DNA of 28,433 nucleotides from Byssothecium circinans (GCA_010015675.1 ML976981.1:1107155-1135587), one strand, 5' to 3'. Numbered from the stretch's first letter, positions 9,090-19,697 are shown. Notes: a model not told the origin generated them from the letters alone. Made by a program: numbers and translations.

Positions 9090-10049
9090 ATGTCCACCTC
9101 AGAACACATTGCAACTGCGCCCGCATCGATGCAATGCAGCACCACAATTCCAACACCGGCAGAGAGCAGTCGACTGAAGAACACGATCTATGCCGCCAAC
9201 AGTGAACAATGGGGCGATTTCCTTCCGGTATCCGACCTCAAGGCTGCCGTGGGAACAACGACACGGTCTTTGGCGGAGCATATCGCTGATATGCCCGCCG
9301 AACTTCAGATCATGATGCAAGAAGCGACGGGGGATGCCATCGTGGAGCAATATTTCGAACATGTCGACAAGCTGATAGAGCTAAACACGAGGGGAAGGGG
9401 CAAAGGCATCAAGTTCCGCCAGCGCGCTCGCGACTTCTCCACCATCCGAGCCGCCGTCGACCACGTGCCGGAATGGCCGAGCTTCTTTCCGTCGGGAAAG
9501 ATCGACTTTGTGGCAGCTGCCATGGCCCGCAAAACCAACTTCATCATTGGGAACCGGGACCTGATGGAGGTGAAGTGGTTAGACGGCTTCCTCGATGCCT
9601 TCTCGTGCCACAAGCTGGTCCGCGAAATTACCTTTGGTCACGATACCTATATGATGTACGGCCACGAACGTCTCTTCAGGAAACTGATTAATCTCGAGAG
9701 GGTGACTATCGGACTCGACAGGGATGACGTAGTACACTACAACAGAATCGAACACAAGTGCGAAGTGGGGTCGGCTGCCTACCTGGCCGATGCATTGGAG
9801 AGGCATGGAAAGCTGGACGTCCTCGACGGCAAGAAGCATCTTCGCGAAATTGTTTTCGTGCAGCAGGAACTATCCTATTCGCGTGATGCACAGATGTTGC
9901 AACGCCAGATAACGGACATTATAATAGAATTCGCAGCCGAAGTCAAGCAGAGGCTCATACGTGGCGGCTTGACCAAGGTCGAAGTGTTTGTGGACAGTGA
10001 TGTGGAGTGGGACCGGAAAGGGGAGGCGATATTGACGAGAATTGTTTGA
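9090..10049 (+). CDS. Hypothetical protein with a weak F-box-like motif (319 aa)
   Basis: I chose the ATG at 9090 because the earlier in-frame ATG (8793) lies 7 bases behind a TATA box and would add only a translated tandem repeat. From 9090 the protein has 319 residues without introns. Near its residue 70 it reads ADMPAELQIMMQEA, which resembles the start of the F-box-like segments (LPAEL...) seen in many lineage-specific filamentous-fungal proteins. The rest is a mixed alpha/beta sequence with alternating hydrophobic strands, for example HKLVREITFG and LINLERVTIGLD, like the C-terminal parts of such fungal proteins. There are no membrane segments and no signal peptide. The function is unknown; a ubiquitin-ligase adaptor is possible but weakly supported. 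The alternative is the 418-residue version from 8793. Confidence 0.6.
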   Translation: MSTSEHIATAPASMQCSTTIPTPAESSRLKNTIYAANSEQWGDFLPVSDLKAAVGTTTRSLAEHIADMPAELQIMMQEATGDAIVEQYFEHVDKLIELNTRGRGKGIKFRQRARDFSTIRAAVDHVPEWPSFFPSGKIDFVAAAMARKTNFIIGNRDLMEVKWLDGFLDAFSCHKLVREITFGHDTYMMYGHERLFRKLINLERVTIGLDRDDVVHYNRIEHKCEVGSAAYLADALERHGKLDVLDGKKHLREIVFVQQELSYSRDAQMLQRQITDIIIEFAAEVKQRLIRGGLTKVEVFVDSDVEWDRKGEAILTRIV

Positions 10050-10785
10050 TTTCCTTACTCTGGCATTGGGTGACTGCGGAGGTCTAGAAGAGGCTTGCGA
10101 TTGGGTTGATGGGTTTCTTTGGTAATGGTGTATATACATACGGTGTGGGATAAAGCATGAGAGGAGGCGTTGGTGAAGGTTTTCATCGAGTTTTTTGTTT
10201 TCGAGGGGCTGGGTATAGATTTTTCAATAGATGATTGTTCGGCGCCAAGGGTACTGCTAAATGAAGCTTCCTCTCATCTCTGCCTGTCGTCTCCAGGAGA
10301 AGATTAAAGAGGCCAGTGTGGATGCGCCTATGGCGGATTTCTCAGGCGCCAGGGGCCTGGCCTGGCTCTGGTGCGGGTGGCTATTTGAAAGAAGAGTGGT
10401 AGACAGGTTGCAGAAGAAGCGACGGTTGCGACGGCTGAGCGTGGTGGACGGAAAGTGGCGCCACGGGTGAAGTTGACAGGTCTAGCACTCCATGTCAGTG
10501 TTCAAGGTTTCGATCCAGATCACGTGCTTGCGCGTTATCTATCACCTGACCAGGTGCATCATTGGTAGCGCCTTATTGCATGTAGGTTGCTGGGATTCTT
10601 CCAAGGTTATATGACACGCATGGACCTGCGAAAGACATGTAATCGTGTGGCGATTTTCGATACCTAGGTACCTTACGTAACGTCAATGTTTGTACATAAC
10701 CTTCACTGTTCAAAGTTAACCTGGAATAGTACCAAACACGTGATACCGCGCGGACTTCAAGCCAGGCACTTGTCTGGCAGCCAAC
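10050..10785. other. Intergenic region between two plus-strand genes
   Basis: This holds the 3' flank of the upstream gene and the promoter of the SWIM-domain gene. I see no RNA gene. The 69-codon frame at 10261-10470 has no recognisable features. Confidence 0.55.
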
Positions 10786-11097
10786 ATGTCAACCATGTCC
10801 TCCCCAAGCCTTCCACCATCTTCCCGCGACTTCATAGCCCAGCTCCTCGATTCCCTGTGCGCTGTTCCACTCCCGCAGGATGCCGTCGTCGACGGTATCG
10901 GAATCAGCACGGCCTCGAACACGCTCTTGCTCGCTTCTGAAGCGGTGAAAAAGTCGTTGTTGGCATTACACGTTCTCTTTCCGAATGAACTACTGCCTGC
11001 ACTGGATCTACTGGATCGAAGATTGGTGACGCGGTTCCGCATACAGCGGATGAGATCCACTTCCACTACAACAAGACAAGCGCAAGAGCAAGAGCAA

Positions 11098-11141
<44 letters not shown>

Positions 11142-11802
11142 ACAGGAGCAGCAGCAAGAGAAAACGCAGAGCCATGGACATGAGGATACCATGAAAGAGC
11201 CAGAGAATCAACTACACTCAATCTCGCACAACGAGCACCCCACACGCGCAGCGCAGCCATCACAGCCTCCTCCCGCACACCCAACACCCGCGCCTACTGG
11301 ACCCGACCCCCCCGACCCCCCCGACCCACCATCACCACCTCCGCACGCCGCAATCCCAACCAATGCCCCCACCACCACCTCCCCCTCCATAGTCTACTGC
11401 GTCCGCTCCGCCCAACAACGCACCTCCCGCTTCAGCACCTCGTACGACTCCACAACGTCCTACGAAGTGCGCCTCCACGCGTGGAACTGCTCCTGTCCCG
11501 CCTTCGCCTTCTCCGCCTTCCCTCCTTCCCTACCTCTTGATCCTGCGGTCCCGGCTTTCGACTCCGCTGCTGCTCGGACGGGGGTTGCGGATGTCGGATT
11601 TGCGAGGGATGCAGATGGGGATAAGAGGGAGAAGTGGAGTTTCGGCGGCGTGAGCATGGGACATGGACAACCACCGGCTTGTAAGCATTTACTGGCTTGT
11701 GTGCTGGCGGAGAGGTGCGAGGACCTGTTCGGTGCGTTGGTTGAGGAGAAGCGTATGAGTGTTGAGGAGGCGGCGGGTTGGGCTGCTGGGTGGGGGGACT
11801 GA
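10786..11802 (+). CDS. SWIM zinc-finger protein, Shu2/Sws1-like
   Basis: 338 residues, no intron. Residues 11-85 form a helical N-terminal part. Residues ~100-125 are almost pure Glu-Gln, encoded by a hexanucleotide repeat. Residues ~150-200 are Pro-rich and probably disordered. The C-terminal third carries a SWIM zinc finger: C235-S-C237 within HAWNCSCPAF, then C299-K-H301-L-L-A304. The pattern CXC...CXHXXA, with the Ala after the His, is the signature of the Shu2/Sws1 family. Those proteins, with Rad51 paralogues, form the Shu complex that promotes homologous recombination and error-free damage tolerance. This assignment rests on the motif and overall size; a different SWIM protein cannot be excluded. 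A second ATG three codons in (10795) is an equally good start. Confidence 0.75.
11082..11160. repeat. (GAGCAR)n microsatellite coding for Glu-Gln
   Basis: Thirteen or so imperfect GAGCAG/GAGCAA hexamers in the SWIM-protein gene. All three minus-strand frames stay open here (Ser-Cys, Leu and Ala-Pro runs), which creates several false ORFs. Confidence 0.9.
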
Positions 11803-12359
11803 GGGGTGTTTTTGGGGATGTGTATCAGGGGAGGGTTTTGGGATAGGATGTGCATTCTTTCATGCTTACAACTGGGAAGAGGAAGTTGTATGACTGAAGA
11901 TGGTGAAGATGGAGAGGTTATGGTCGAATGGAATGGGTGGGGATGGAAGAGCTGCTACATTTTATGAGACCCCGCCGGTCGCAGCACAGCTTAATGAGCA
12001 TACAATTTTACCAAGTGCTGCGGAAACGCAAGATTAGACATTTACATATTATATATTATGCCCAGAGAACTTCCCGCCCACCTTGTCTCGAGAACCGTAA
12101 ACTGCCACTGCCATCATTACACCCCCCATGTTCACGCTATCATTTTCAAGGAACTTCAATTGTTGATTTGCATGTGATTGCTTCGTTATCTCAGATCTAT
12201 CGTGCCATTGAGTCACAAGCCGGGCATACGGGGACCTCTTTCCCTTTCCTTTTCCGCGAGGGACCAAAAAGTGTGATATAATACACTTGTGCAATGCAAA
12301 TGATGCATGCCATCCGCCCCACATCATCCACCACCCCTGCCCTATGATCGTTTCGTTTT
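11803..12359. other. Convergent 3' intergenic region
   Basis: This separates the stop codons of the SWIM gene (plus) and RPN8 (minus) and should contain both 3' ends. Nothing else was recognised. Confidence 0.6.
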
Positions 12360-13593
12360 TCAACCCTTCTTCTTCTCCCCCTCCTTGTCCTTTTCCTTCT
12401 CCTTGTCGCCCTCCTTCGCCTCGCCATTCACCCCGTTGGCCTTCTTCTCCTTCTCCTTCTCACCCTCCTCCTTCTTCGCCTCCTTATCCTCCGCCGCCTG
12501 CTTGTTCTGGATCTTATTGTCAATCAGGTCGTGGAACGCCGTTATCGCCCTGATCAAACTCGACAGGTAGATGGCCATGAGCTGGTCATTCGTCTTCACG
12601 CTCATTGCCCTCGCCAACTCGCCGTTGTCCAACCCAGGTGCCGCAGGTCCCACTCCATTCGTGGCACCACCCACAGGTGTCGGTTTCGGAGTCGAGAGAT
12701 TGGGGAGCAGGTTGAATACATCTTGGAGGTTTCCGAGGATAGCGTGGTTTACGGGAAGGTCGCCGTCGAGCACCTTCTGGAGGTATTGGCCGATGTCTCG
12801 TAGGCGCAGGTGCAGGCCTTGCAGCGATTGGAGCTGCGAGGTTATGCGGGTAGAGAGAGTGCCGACTGCTACGTCGCGGATGTCGCGGAGGAGGTGCTCG
12901 ACGCCGATTTCTTCTGCCTCTTCGGCTTCGATCATCGAGGGTGTGTGGACGAACGTCTTGGAGGTCGCTGTGCCGTCCTGTATATCAAATTAGCCAGGAA
13001 ATTCAATAAAAATATTCCCACCCAGCATTTCATGGCGCGCTTCGTGTAGTAGCAACTCACATCCTTGATCTCCTCCACCGCAAAGTAGGCGTCGGTCGGC
13101 ACGCCCACCTCCTTCGGCTGTACATCGATGATGACCAACAGCGGATTCGCCGTGTACCTCTTGAACAGCTCGTTGATCTCCAGATCCGACGCCCGCAGCT
13201 TGGGCCCCGTGTGATACCACCCGATGAGCTTCTCCCGCGCGTTCACCTTCTTGAACATGTCGTTCATCGACTCGACGTAGTTGTGGTCAAGGAACCATAC
13301 CGAAGGGTCCTTCTCGTCTTCCTCAAACGGTACTGTATACGTTATTAGCCCTGTGTCTGCCTTTCGCCGCTGCATGTAGATTGCGGCGAAAATAGTGGGC
13401 CCAGCGTACCAGCGAAGCTGTTTGATACCCGCACGTTCTTGCTGTCATTCTGCCCGAGGAGAACGCCGACCACTCGTTTCCGTGTGCCTTTTGCTTGCCG
13501 GCCGTAGTGATCTGCTGCGGAGAGGAGAACGAGCGGTGCGACCGAGACGTTGCGGGTCACGAGCGACAGCGTCTCTGCTGTCGTGGCAGGCAT
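12360..13593 (-). CDS. RPN8: 26S proteasome regulatory subunit Rpn8
   Basis: Three exons, 13593-13410, 13332-13061 and 12977-12360, give 357 residues. Introns have donors GTACGC and GTGAGT and acceptors TACAG, with a CTAATAAC branch site in the first. Rpn8 is a non-catalytic MPN-domain subunit of the proteasome lid that pairs with the deubiquitinase Rpn11. The N-terminal half reads closely like Rpn8/PSMD7: VVGVLLGQ, then NSFAVPFEEDE across intron 1, then [20 protein letters not shown] and EEIKDDGT across intron 2. The metal-binding JAMM His pair is absent (YHTG instead of HxH), as is usual for this subunit. Helical C-terminal segments ([15 protein letters not shown]-like [17 protein letters not shown]) match the lid-assembly region. 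The last ~45 residues are a Lys/Glu-rich tail, encoded by a CTT/CTC-rich tract. Splicing was placed by eye, and all exon phases agree. Confidence 0.96.
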
Positions 13594-14089
13594 GGTATGG
13601 GGTCTTATCGGAGTATGCAGAGATCACGAGCGGGGTTTTGCGGTGGAGATGACGTGAAGGCGTGGTGGTGGGGGCGTTGGATATTGTTGATGATGAGGCT
13701 CTGTGATGTTCGTCGGCTGTCGAAGCTCTCGGAGAGGAAGCTTGGACCAATCGCCTAAGTGAACGACGAAGTAATGTATTACTCATGAGCGGACTAATCT
13801 TGTGCAGGGTCAATTTGTTCCCAAATTTATGTCCTAGCCCTGTGGCATTTCCTTGATGAAACAAAGTCCAGTACAACGGGAATTCAACGCTGGAACAGAG
13901 CAAAGCACTCCAGATGTTAGCTCGAATATGGTTGCTCCTTCATTTTAACCACTTGACCTTTGCCCGCTACGGTATCACCTCTTTGCGCACGCTATTACCA
14001 ACCATACGCATGCCCGAAACACCAATCCTAATCGTACACCCAACGCGCCTTCCAGCCGTTCCATAGAAAATGATACAAAAGAGACCAAG
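13594..14089. other. Intergenic region between PEX16 3' end and RPN8 promoter
   Basis: Two minus-strand housekeeping genes flank this stretch. It should hold the RPN8 promoter and the PEX16 3' end. I see no other gene; open frames here are chance. Confidence 0.6.
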
Positions 14090-15381
14090 TTAAAGAGTCG
14101 CGGTTGGGAAGTAGTACTGGTCCCAGAGGAATTCATAGTCTTCAATAACGCCGCCAACAATATCGAGAAGAGGCTTATTCCGAAGCCTTCGAGTTACGGC
14201 GTGAATCCATGCCCTAGTCCATGTCAGCAACCATGTGCAAGTAACGATTCACAGATACTAACTTTGTGATGTTTTCATAAAAGGCGCCGCGCATCATCCA
14301 CCACCCCAAACCCCACCCGCGCTTCCTCAGCTCTTCCCTCTCCAACCCTGTCAGCCCTCTTAGGCCGCCGGCAAGTCTCTCTTGGAAGTCATTTTTGGCC
14401 AGTTGTCTCGCGCCATACTCTATGCTCAAGCCAATCAACCACGGGCGCCAGCTCTTTCTGTCACCGCTAAAATGTTGCATTGCGAGCGCGTATATGACCG
14501 GACGAAGAATATACAGAACCTCCGCAACCTCCCCCTTTCCACTGACCCGATGGAGCAGCGCTTTTGGAGGCTTGATATCGTCTGCAGTGAGGACCTTGGA
14601 GAGGAGATAGCTTGAAATGTCGGATGATTCGGGTAGACTGGGCATCGACAGTCCAGTCCGCGGCATAGTCCAGTTCTCTGACTCGACTGATTGTTCGCTA
14701 GGTGGTGTGTCCATACCATTTGCGGATGCTGAGGAGTCTTCCAACGAGCTTGGGTCGACCTCCCTTTGAGGTAGGGGAGGCGACACCAACGGCCGTGAAT
14801 TCGTTATCCGCAGTAGGAGTAACCGGCAAAGTGCCTTGACAGCTTCCAGGAGTACGACCACGCGCCATCGCACCTTTTCACCTTTTCTTTTCGCCGCCAT
14901 TTCCCATAAAAGCTCCGTGTACTGAATCATCTGAAGGACGAGCGCGATTCGCTTGTATGTGGGTGATCGGTGTGTCCAGAACTTGGTGTAGCGATTGTGC
15001 GGTGTTGGATGCTGGCGCTGTGGGTTCGGCAATCGCGCCATTGCCTTCGCGAGAAGAGAATCATGGTATAGGGAGAGTAGTTGCACGCCGCTATGTACTG
15101 TGTCTTATCAGCATCTGTTCACGATAGTTACTGCCCGAACGTACATGATTCCGATGCGATTTCGGATTCCCGGAAGCGTCCTGTATCGTATCAGCGTCTT
15201 CGTCAAACTACTCATTTCTCATGTAATGCGCACCGGGTATGATGTATGTCAACGATCTCAGCGCAGACTCTATTTGCGCCACGGCGCTGCTGTTCTTGGT
15301 GATGAAGTCGGAGTACATGCCAAGATACTGCGACGGCAGCGACAAGACCTCTGACGTCTTCTGCGTCGCCTGCTTGTACAT
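14090..15381 (-). CDS. PEX16: Peroxisomal membrane protein Pex16
   Basis: Four exons, 15381-15234, 15180-15145, 15097-14263 and 14213-14090, encode 380 residues. Introns are 53, 47 and 49 bases. Pex16 is a peroxin of the peroxisomal membrane needed for peroxisome biogenesis; the Yarrowia protein acts inside the organelle. The reading is strongly conserved across every junction: QIESALRSLTYIIPG then RFRESEIASES, then LHSGVQLLSLYHDSLL, and at the end AFYENITK then AWIHAVTRRLRNKPLLD, IEDYEFLWDQYYFPTATL. A 36-base micro-exon carries the central part of the PGRF...SES motif. A poorly conserved, Ser/Pro-rich stretch lies in the middle. The start is the ATG at 15381-15379; an apparent upstream extension begins at TTG and is not needed. 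The gene is divergent from the HD-domain gene. Confidence 0.95.
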
Positions 15382-16064
15382 GCTGGCGAACCCAATGAGT
15401 GGGTGCAACGTTTAGGATTTTCAATGTTGGGTCGTGGTCGTGATGATGCTGCAGAAGGTTGGTCGCAATGTCAACGTCGAGGGGTGAAGTCATGGCTCGC
15501 GTGGCTGCCGAGGTCCAGATTGCTACCAATCTTCAACCCCAGACGAAGCGTCTCCACACTCCATCTTCACAAGCCGTCGATTATTCCAACTTCGTTCCCT
15601 GAGATTTGTCGTCTCCCTCTCCTCCATCCCCAGAGGAGTTCAGGTATTGATTATTGATTAGCGGTCAACGTCTCAGCTACTACAGGCAACCACTGTCCTG
15701 CAACTCGAACCGCCCCTTTCATCCCATCTCGGAGGGCGCGAATTCTACAAGCAGACATTCCTAGGCCATGCAAGTGTGCTAATCGCGATAATCCTTTAAA
15801 AGCAGTGCGAACGAAGGGCGCTTCATTACATCCACGAACTTTGAAGGTGATTGTTTCGACCGACATGTGACCACGCGTTGACCGCCTGCATGTGTTTCCG
15901 CTTTTCCCCTTTCGATCTTCACCATCGCGCCAAATCTCGCGTCAGCGGCATCCGAAATATTTCCCTCGTATTAAATGGTTGGATTATCCTCATCATCCAT
16001 CATCCCATATATTCTCTAGTCTCTCCACATACCCTCTCACTTTTCCCACGTTCCAAGCATAGAC
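15382..16064. other. Divergent promoter region (PEX16 / HD hydrolase)
   Basis: 680 bases shared by the 5' ends of a minus-strand and a plus-strand gene. The last ~100 bases before 16065 are pyrimidine-rich, typical of a fungal leader. No other gene was recognised. Confidence 0.6.
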
Positions 16065-16757
16065 ATGGCAACCCCAATTCCCCTCCCCAACCTCCCTATC
16101 CGCTCGGAACATAAGGACCTCTTCAAATCCGTCAACACCTTCGTCCACGCCTACATGTCCTCGTCCAGCCACGACAGTTCTCACGACTACCACCACATCC
16201 TGCGCGTCGTCTCAAGCGCAAACCGCATCCTACAAGCCGAACAACAGGCCAACCCTCACGTCACCTACGACACCACTGCGCTCTTTCTCGCCGCCTTCCT
16301 GCACGACGTCGGCGACCACAAGTATGCCAAACCCGGAGAAGACGTCGAGAACCAGGTCTCTAAATTTCTGAAAGAGCGCGGGGCAGACGATGATTTAGCA
16401 CAAAGAGTGCAGACCGTGGTCAAGCACGTGGGCTATACCAATGAGACCAAGGATCCACAGTCCGTCATCGATGTCCTGGCGAAATACCCCGAGCTGGCGG
16501 TTGTTCAGGATGCGGATCGCCTCGACGCCATCGGTGCGGTGGGCGTAGCGAGATGCTTTGCTTTCGGGGGTGCGAAAAGGCAGGGTGAGCCCATGGCTGT
16601 TGCGATTGAGCACTTTGAGGAGAAATTGGTCAAGCTGCCCGGTATGATGAAGACGGCGATGGGGAAGAGCTTGGCGGTGACGAGGGCGAAGGTGTTGGTG
16701 GAGTTCGCGGAGGAGTTTAGAGAGGAGGCGGGGCTTTCTTTTGGGTTTGTGGAGTAG
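16065..16757 (+). CDS. HD-domain metal-dependent hydrolase
   Basis: 230 residues, intronless. HD-domain signatures are in order: SHDYHHILRV (metal His ~44, within residues 39-48), FLHDVGDHKY (H80-D81) and QDADRLDAIG (Asp 149 or 151). The last, followed by AVGVARCFAFGG, is typical of the YpgQ/YedJ-type HD hydrolases found in bacteria and fungi. Related bacterial enzymes hydrolyse nucleoside triphosphates or pyrophosphates, but the substrate of the fungal proteins is not known to me. There is no signal peptide or membrane segment, so it is probably cytosolic. All metal ligands expected from the motif are present, so it should be active. Confidence 0.88.
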   Translation: MATPIPLPNLPIRSEHKDLFKSVNTFVHAYMSSSSHDSSHDYHHILRVVSSANRILQAEQQANPHVTYDTTALFLAAFLHDVGDHKYAKPGEDVENQVSKFLKERGADDDLAQRVQTVVKHVGYTNETKDPQSVIDVLAKYPELAVVQDADRLDAIGAVGVARCFAFGGAKRQGEPMAVAIEHFEEKLVKLPGMMKTAMGKSLAVTRAKVLVEFAEEFREEAGLSFGFVE

Positions 16758-16955
16758 TTGAGTGAAATTAGTGGAGGAAGCAAGGCGATTGGTGAGAATA
16801 TTTGCCTGTAGAGATTGTCGTCTTCACCGCCTTCATAGAAACTCGGACATCGAGCGAGCTGTCGATGATCTGAAGCGCGAGTCGGACACTATGATTCAGC
16901 CCCAAGGGACCGCATGGGGTATCGCCCACACATGCACAAGTTCCCATGGCTCAGC

Positions 16956-17361
16956 TGTCAAATCTCTAGAAATCATGCACATTTGACACTCACTTGTGAC
17001 GAGGTGCCAAAGTCCGTCGACGGTGCGGCCAGAATACTCACAATTATGAGAAGACTGCCTCCTAATTCAGCCCTTGGACCGTATGACGTTAACAAACGTA
17101 CACTATGCCTGACTAGTCTTACATGTCAAATCTCCAGGAATCTTGCAGATTTGACAGCGCCAGTAAGTCGCCCTATTTTCAAGCTCGTCTTCTTTGCAGC
17201 CAGTATCTGGCCGTCTCACATGTCAAATCCCCAGGAATCTTGCAGATTTGACATACCACGCACAGGTACCTCGGTAGTGGTAGTGGGTCAGCGTCTACTT
17301 CTGGGCACCGAAATCTGACTCTCTTACATATCAAATCTCCAGGAATCTTGCAGATTTGACA
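16956..17361. repeat. Four copies of a 33-bp palindromic element
   Basis: Copies lie at 16956-16988, 17124-17156, 17221-17253 and 17329-17361. The second copy has a perfect 10-bp inverted repeat, TGTCAAATCT ... AGATTTGACA, around a 13-base centre CCAGGAATCTTGC. The third and fourth keep the centre but have one mismatch each; the first is more diverged. Flanking sequence is also repeated. ATTCAGCCC..GGACCG.ATG precedes copies 1 and 2 (at 16893 and 17064), and (A/G)TATCTG or AATCTGA..CT precedes copies 3 and 4. The array lies between convergent genes. No frame stays in register across copies, so it is not coding. Confidence 0.85.
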
Positions 17362-18190
17362 TACCATCCCACCCACCCAGGTAATAAGTCGGTGTCCAAC
17401 CCGTCTTTTTTTTCGATCCAGAATCTGAGTTTTTCACAAGGTTAGCAAGAGTTTTTAAGTATGTGAGTATGGCTATGTCGCAGCTTACATTGTCGCGAGC
17501 GTTTCTGAATGCGCCGGGCGCGCAAGTATTCTCGATCGTAGTATCCCTGAGGGAAAAGAGGCGGAGGGGTGTTGATAGGGTGAAAAGGCGAAGTGGTGAA
17601 GACTTTGTCGCAGAGCACGTTGGTGGGACGTCTGTATTAAAGATGGAGTACCCCACGAATGGGAACCTTGGAAGGAAAGATGGTGGTCAACATCACGTCA
17701 CGGAGTGACAGCAACGAGGCTTCTATTGTTCTATACCGATCAGCAGCCACAACGTCTCAGAGCTCTAACATGGCGCACACGCATCAAAGAATTCAGTTCG
17801 CACAATGACACGTGCAGCTCACGATCCTAGTGCGGGTCCATGCGCTGTGCGCATGATGGCCGTAAGACGTCCTCACTAAATCGCCACCGAGTTCTCACCA
17901 ACTTACATCCACACAGATACTTTTCAACATCCTGCATCCACATCATTTTTATACCTAGTAGCTACAGTTTGTATGAGGTTCCCACAGAAAATAAAACCAG
18001 TCCATGTGACACGTGGTAGTTGGGTGGTGGTGGTGAAGAGCTATCAGTATACTTAACGAGAAATCCTTCGTAGGTCCTCCGTCTTTAATATATAGGTGAC
18101 TACGTAAAATAAGTTTGATGGAACAATTGCAGAGTAATATTATAATGGATTGGGCTTTCAGTAGTAAGCGTGTGAAAGCTCTGTTAATCT
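17362..18190. other. Convergent intergenic region
   Basis: This lies between the palindrome array and the GH5 stop codon. Open frames at 17463-17708 (plus) and 17324-17656 (minus) overlap each other and show no recognisable domain. I see no RNA gene. Confidence 0.5.
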
Positions 18191-19697
18191 CTATACAATC
18201 CGCGTAGCGTTCATAGCTTGCACCCACGGTTTCCACCACTCCTCAATTCCCTTCTCATAGTTCCAGCCATTCCACTCGGCATTCGTCAAAGCCCAGGAAT
18301 CAGGGAAGCCTTGGACTCCCGATCGAATCCTGTATGAACCGGCAACCGACCACATCATCCAACTGACGTCATTCTTGGTGGTGAATTGGCGCAGACAGTT
18401 GTTGAGGGTGTGATCAAAGAGGGTCTCGTCCTGGGCGCTTCCAAACTCGGAGAGAATGACTGGCGTTTCGCGGACAGCCTTGGGGCAGTCGTTTGTGAGG
18501 TTGCATGCTGGTGGCGCATCGATACCGAGGGCGTTGAAGCCGTTTCGGTAGAGTTGGGCTTCGATGATTGGGCAATCGCCGGTATCTAGGTCCTCGCTCA
18601 TGGTGTACAAATGAAGCTCCCAGACGAGCTTGTCGGCCCATGCGTGATCGTCAAGGCTGAAATACTCTGGTTCACGACGATAAGCATCGCGAATGACAGA
18701 GCACTTGTAGCAAGGAGCTGTCAGGAGGTTCTTGCCGGTCGTCAGCGCTGAAAGATCTTGATCATACTGCATGCCAGACCAGATGATCAATAGGTCCGGG
18801 TTGGCCTCGTGTATCACTTCCGATCCCTGTGTCATGTTCCCAACGAGGGTCTGCCAGTTGTACATGAGAGTTGTGTCGAGCCGGGACTGGCGCAACTCAT
18901 TGCGAAGGGACATGCTGACGATATTTGGGTGGCCTTTGGTCCAGTTCGCCACATAAGCGAGACCGCGACGCCAGGTGGAAGCCGGGAATTGAACGTCGTC
19001 GAACCAGGAGTTGCCGTCGCCGGCGGAACAGCACCATTGCGCCTTTCCGATATGCACGTCGGGGCTGATGAAGATTCCTTTTGTCGCAGCTATGCGAACA
19101 ATGTCGCTCCAGATGTCGAAACGGGTGGTCTGGGAAGTCCAGCCGGGGTTTTTGGCGACGATCTCCTTGGTGACCCTGGTGCCGTTTTCGGATCCAAGAG
19201 CATTGATCATGGCAACCTCGAGTGGCACGTCGGACCCGTTCCTGTCGTAGACTTGATCAATCATTTCGACAGCGTAGCCCCTGCGACATGCATTAGCAGA
19301 GCTCATATGTGGAGCATATCAACGCACATGCGGATGTAGTTGAATCCGACGCCTGCGATATCATCGATGATCTCCACAGCAGATGCCCACTCAAGACCCT
19401 CGGGGACCATGGTTTCTCCTATTTCCAGCATCAGCCCCAACTTTTGCTTTCCCATGCCACCTTGACAAACGTACCGCTCAGGGGCCAATTGACACCCGCC
19501 CAGGTCACCTTTTGCCCCTGGCTGTCGACAATGTCCCTTCCACGCGTGCGATACGGCCCATTGAACGAGGTTCCATTGTCCGCGCGCTTGCGCAGAGCAT
19601 GCCGGAAATGAGGCTCGTTTGTAGGCTCAGGCAGATACGTCGCCGATGCGATGGAAGCTGCAATAGCAGAGGTCAATAGAAATCGCGGTCCCAGCAT
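18191..19697 (-). CDS. Secreted glycoside hydrolase family 5 protein
   Basis: Three exons, 19697-19475, 19418-19328 and 19280-18191, encode 467 residues. Introns are 56 and 47 bases (donors GTACGT and GTGCGT, acceptors TAG and CAG). Residues 1-19 form a signal peptide, probably cleaved after SIASA, followed by a dibasic K37-R38 that could be a Kex2 site. The catalytic TIM-barrel domain starts with VTWAGVNWPLSG. The GH5 acid/base is E233 in SLRNELR, and the nucleophile is E383 in ILSEFGSA; H328 (ELHLYTM) fits the substrate-site His. No carbohydrate-binding module is present. GH5 enzymes hydrolyse beta-linked glycans such as cellulose, mannan or glucan; subfamily and substrate cannot be read from the sequence here. 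Several N-glycosylation sequons (NGT, NWT, NMT, NLT, NAT) fit secretion. The ATG at 19697 was chosen; an upstream GTG is not needed. Confidence 0.9.

Noticed and set aside
10716..11287. Minus-strand ORFs with Ser-Cys, Leu or Ala-Pro runs opposite the SWIM gene
   Set aside because: They are by-products of the GAGCAR hexanucleotide repeat, which has no stop in any frame.
15382..15408. N-terminal extension of Pex16 from 15408
   Set aside because: It begins with TTG, not ATG; the ATG at 15381 gives a normal Pex16 start.
16956..17361. CRISPR-like array
   Set aside because: Four irregularly spaced palindromes with related spacers in a fungal nuclear context; no array geometry.
17179..17656. Minus-strand ORFs with repeated CQICKIPGDL
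   Set aside because: The peptide repeat comes from the palindromic DNA element. Other copies fall in different frames, so it is not a conserved coding unit.
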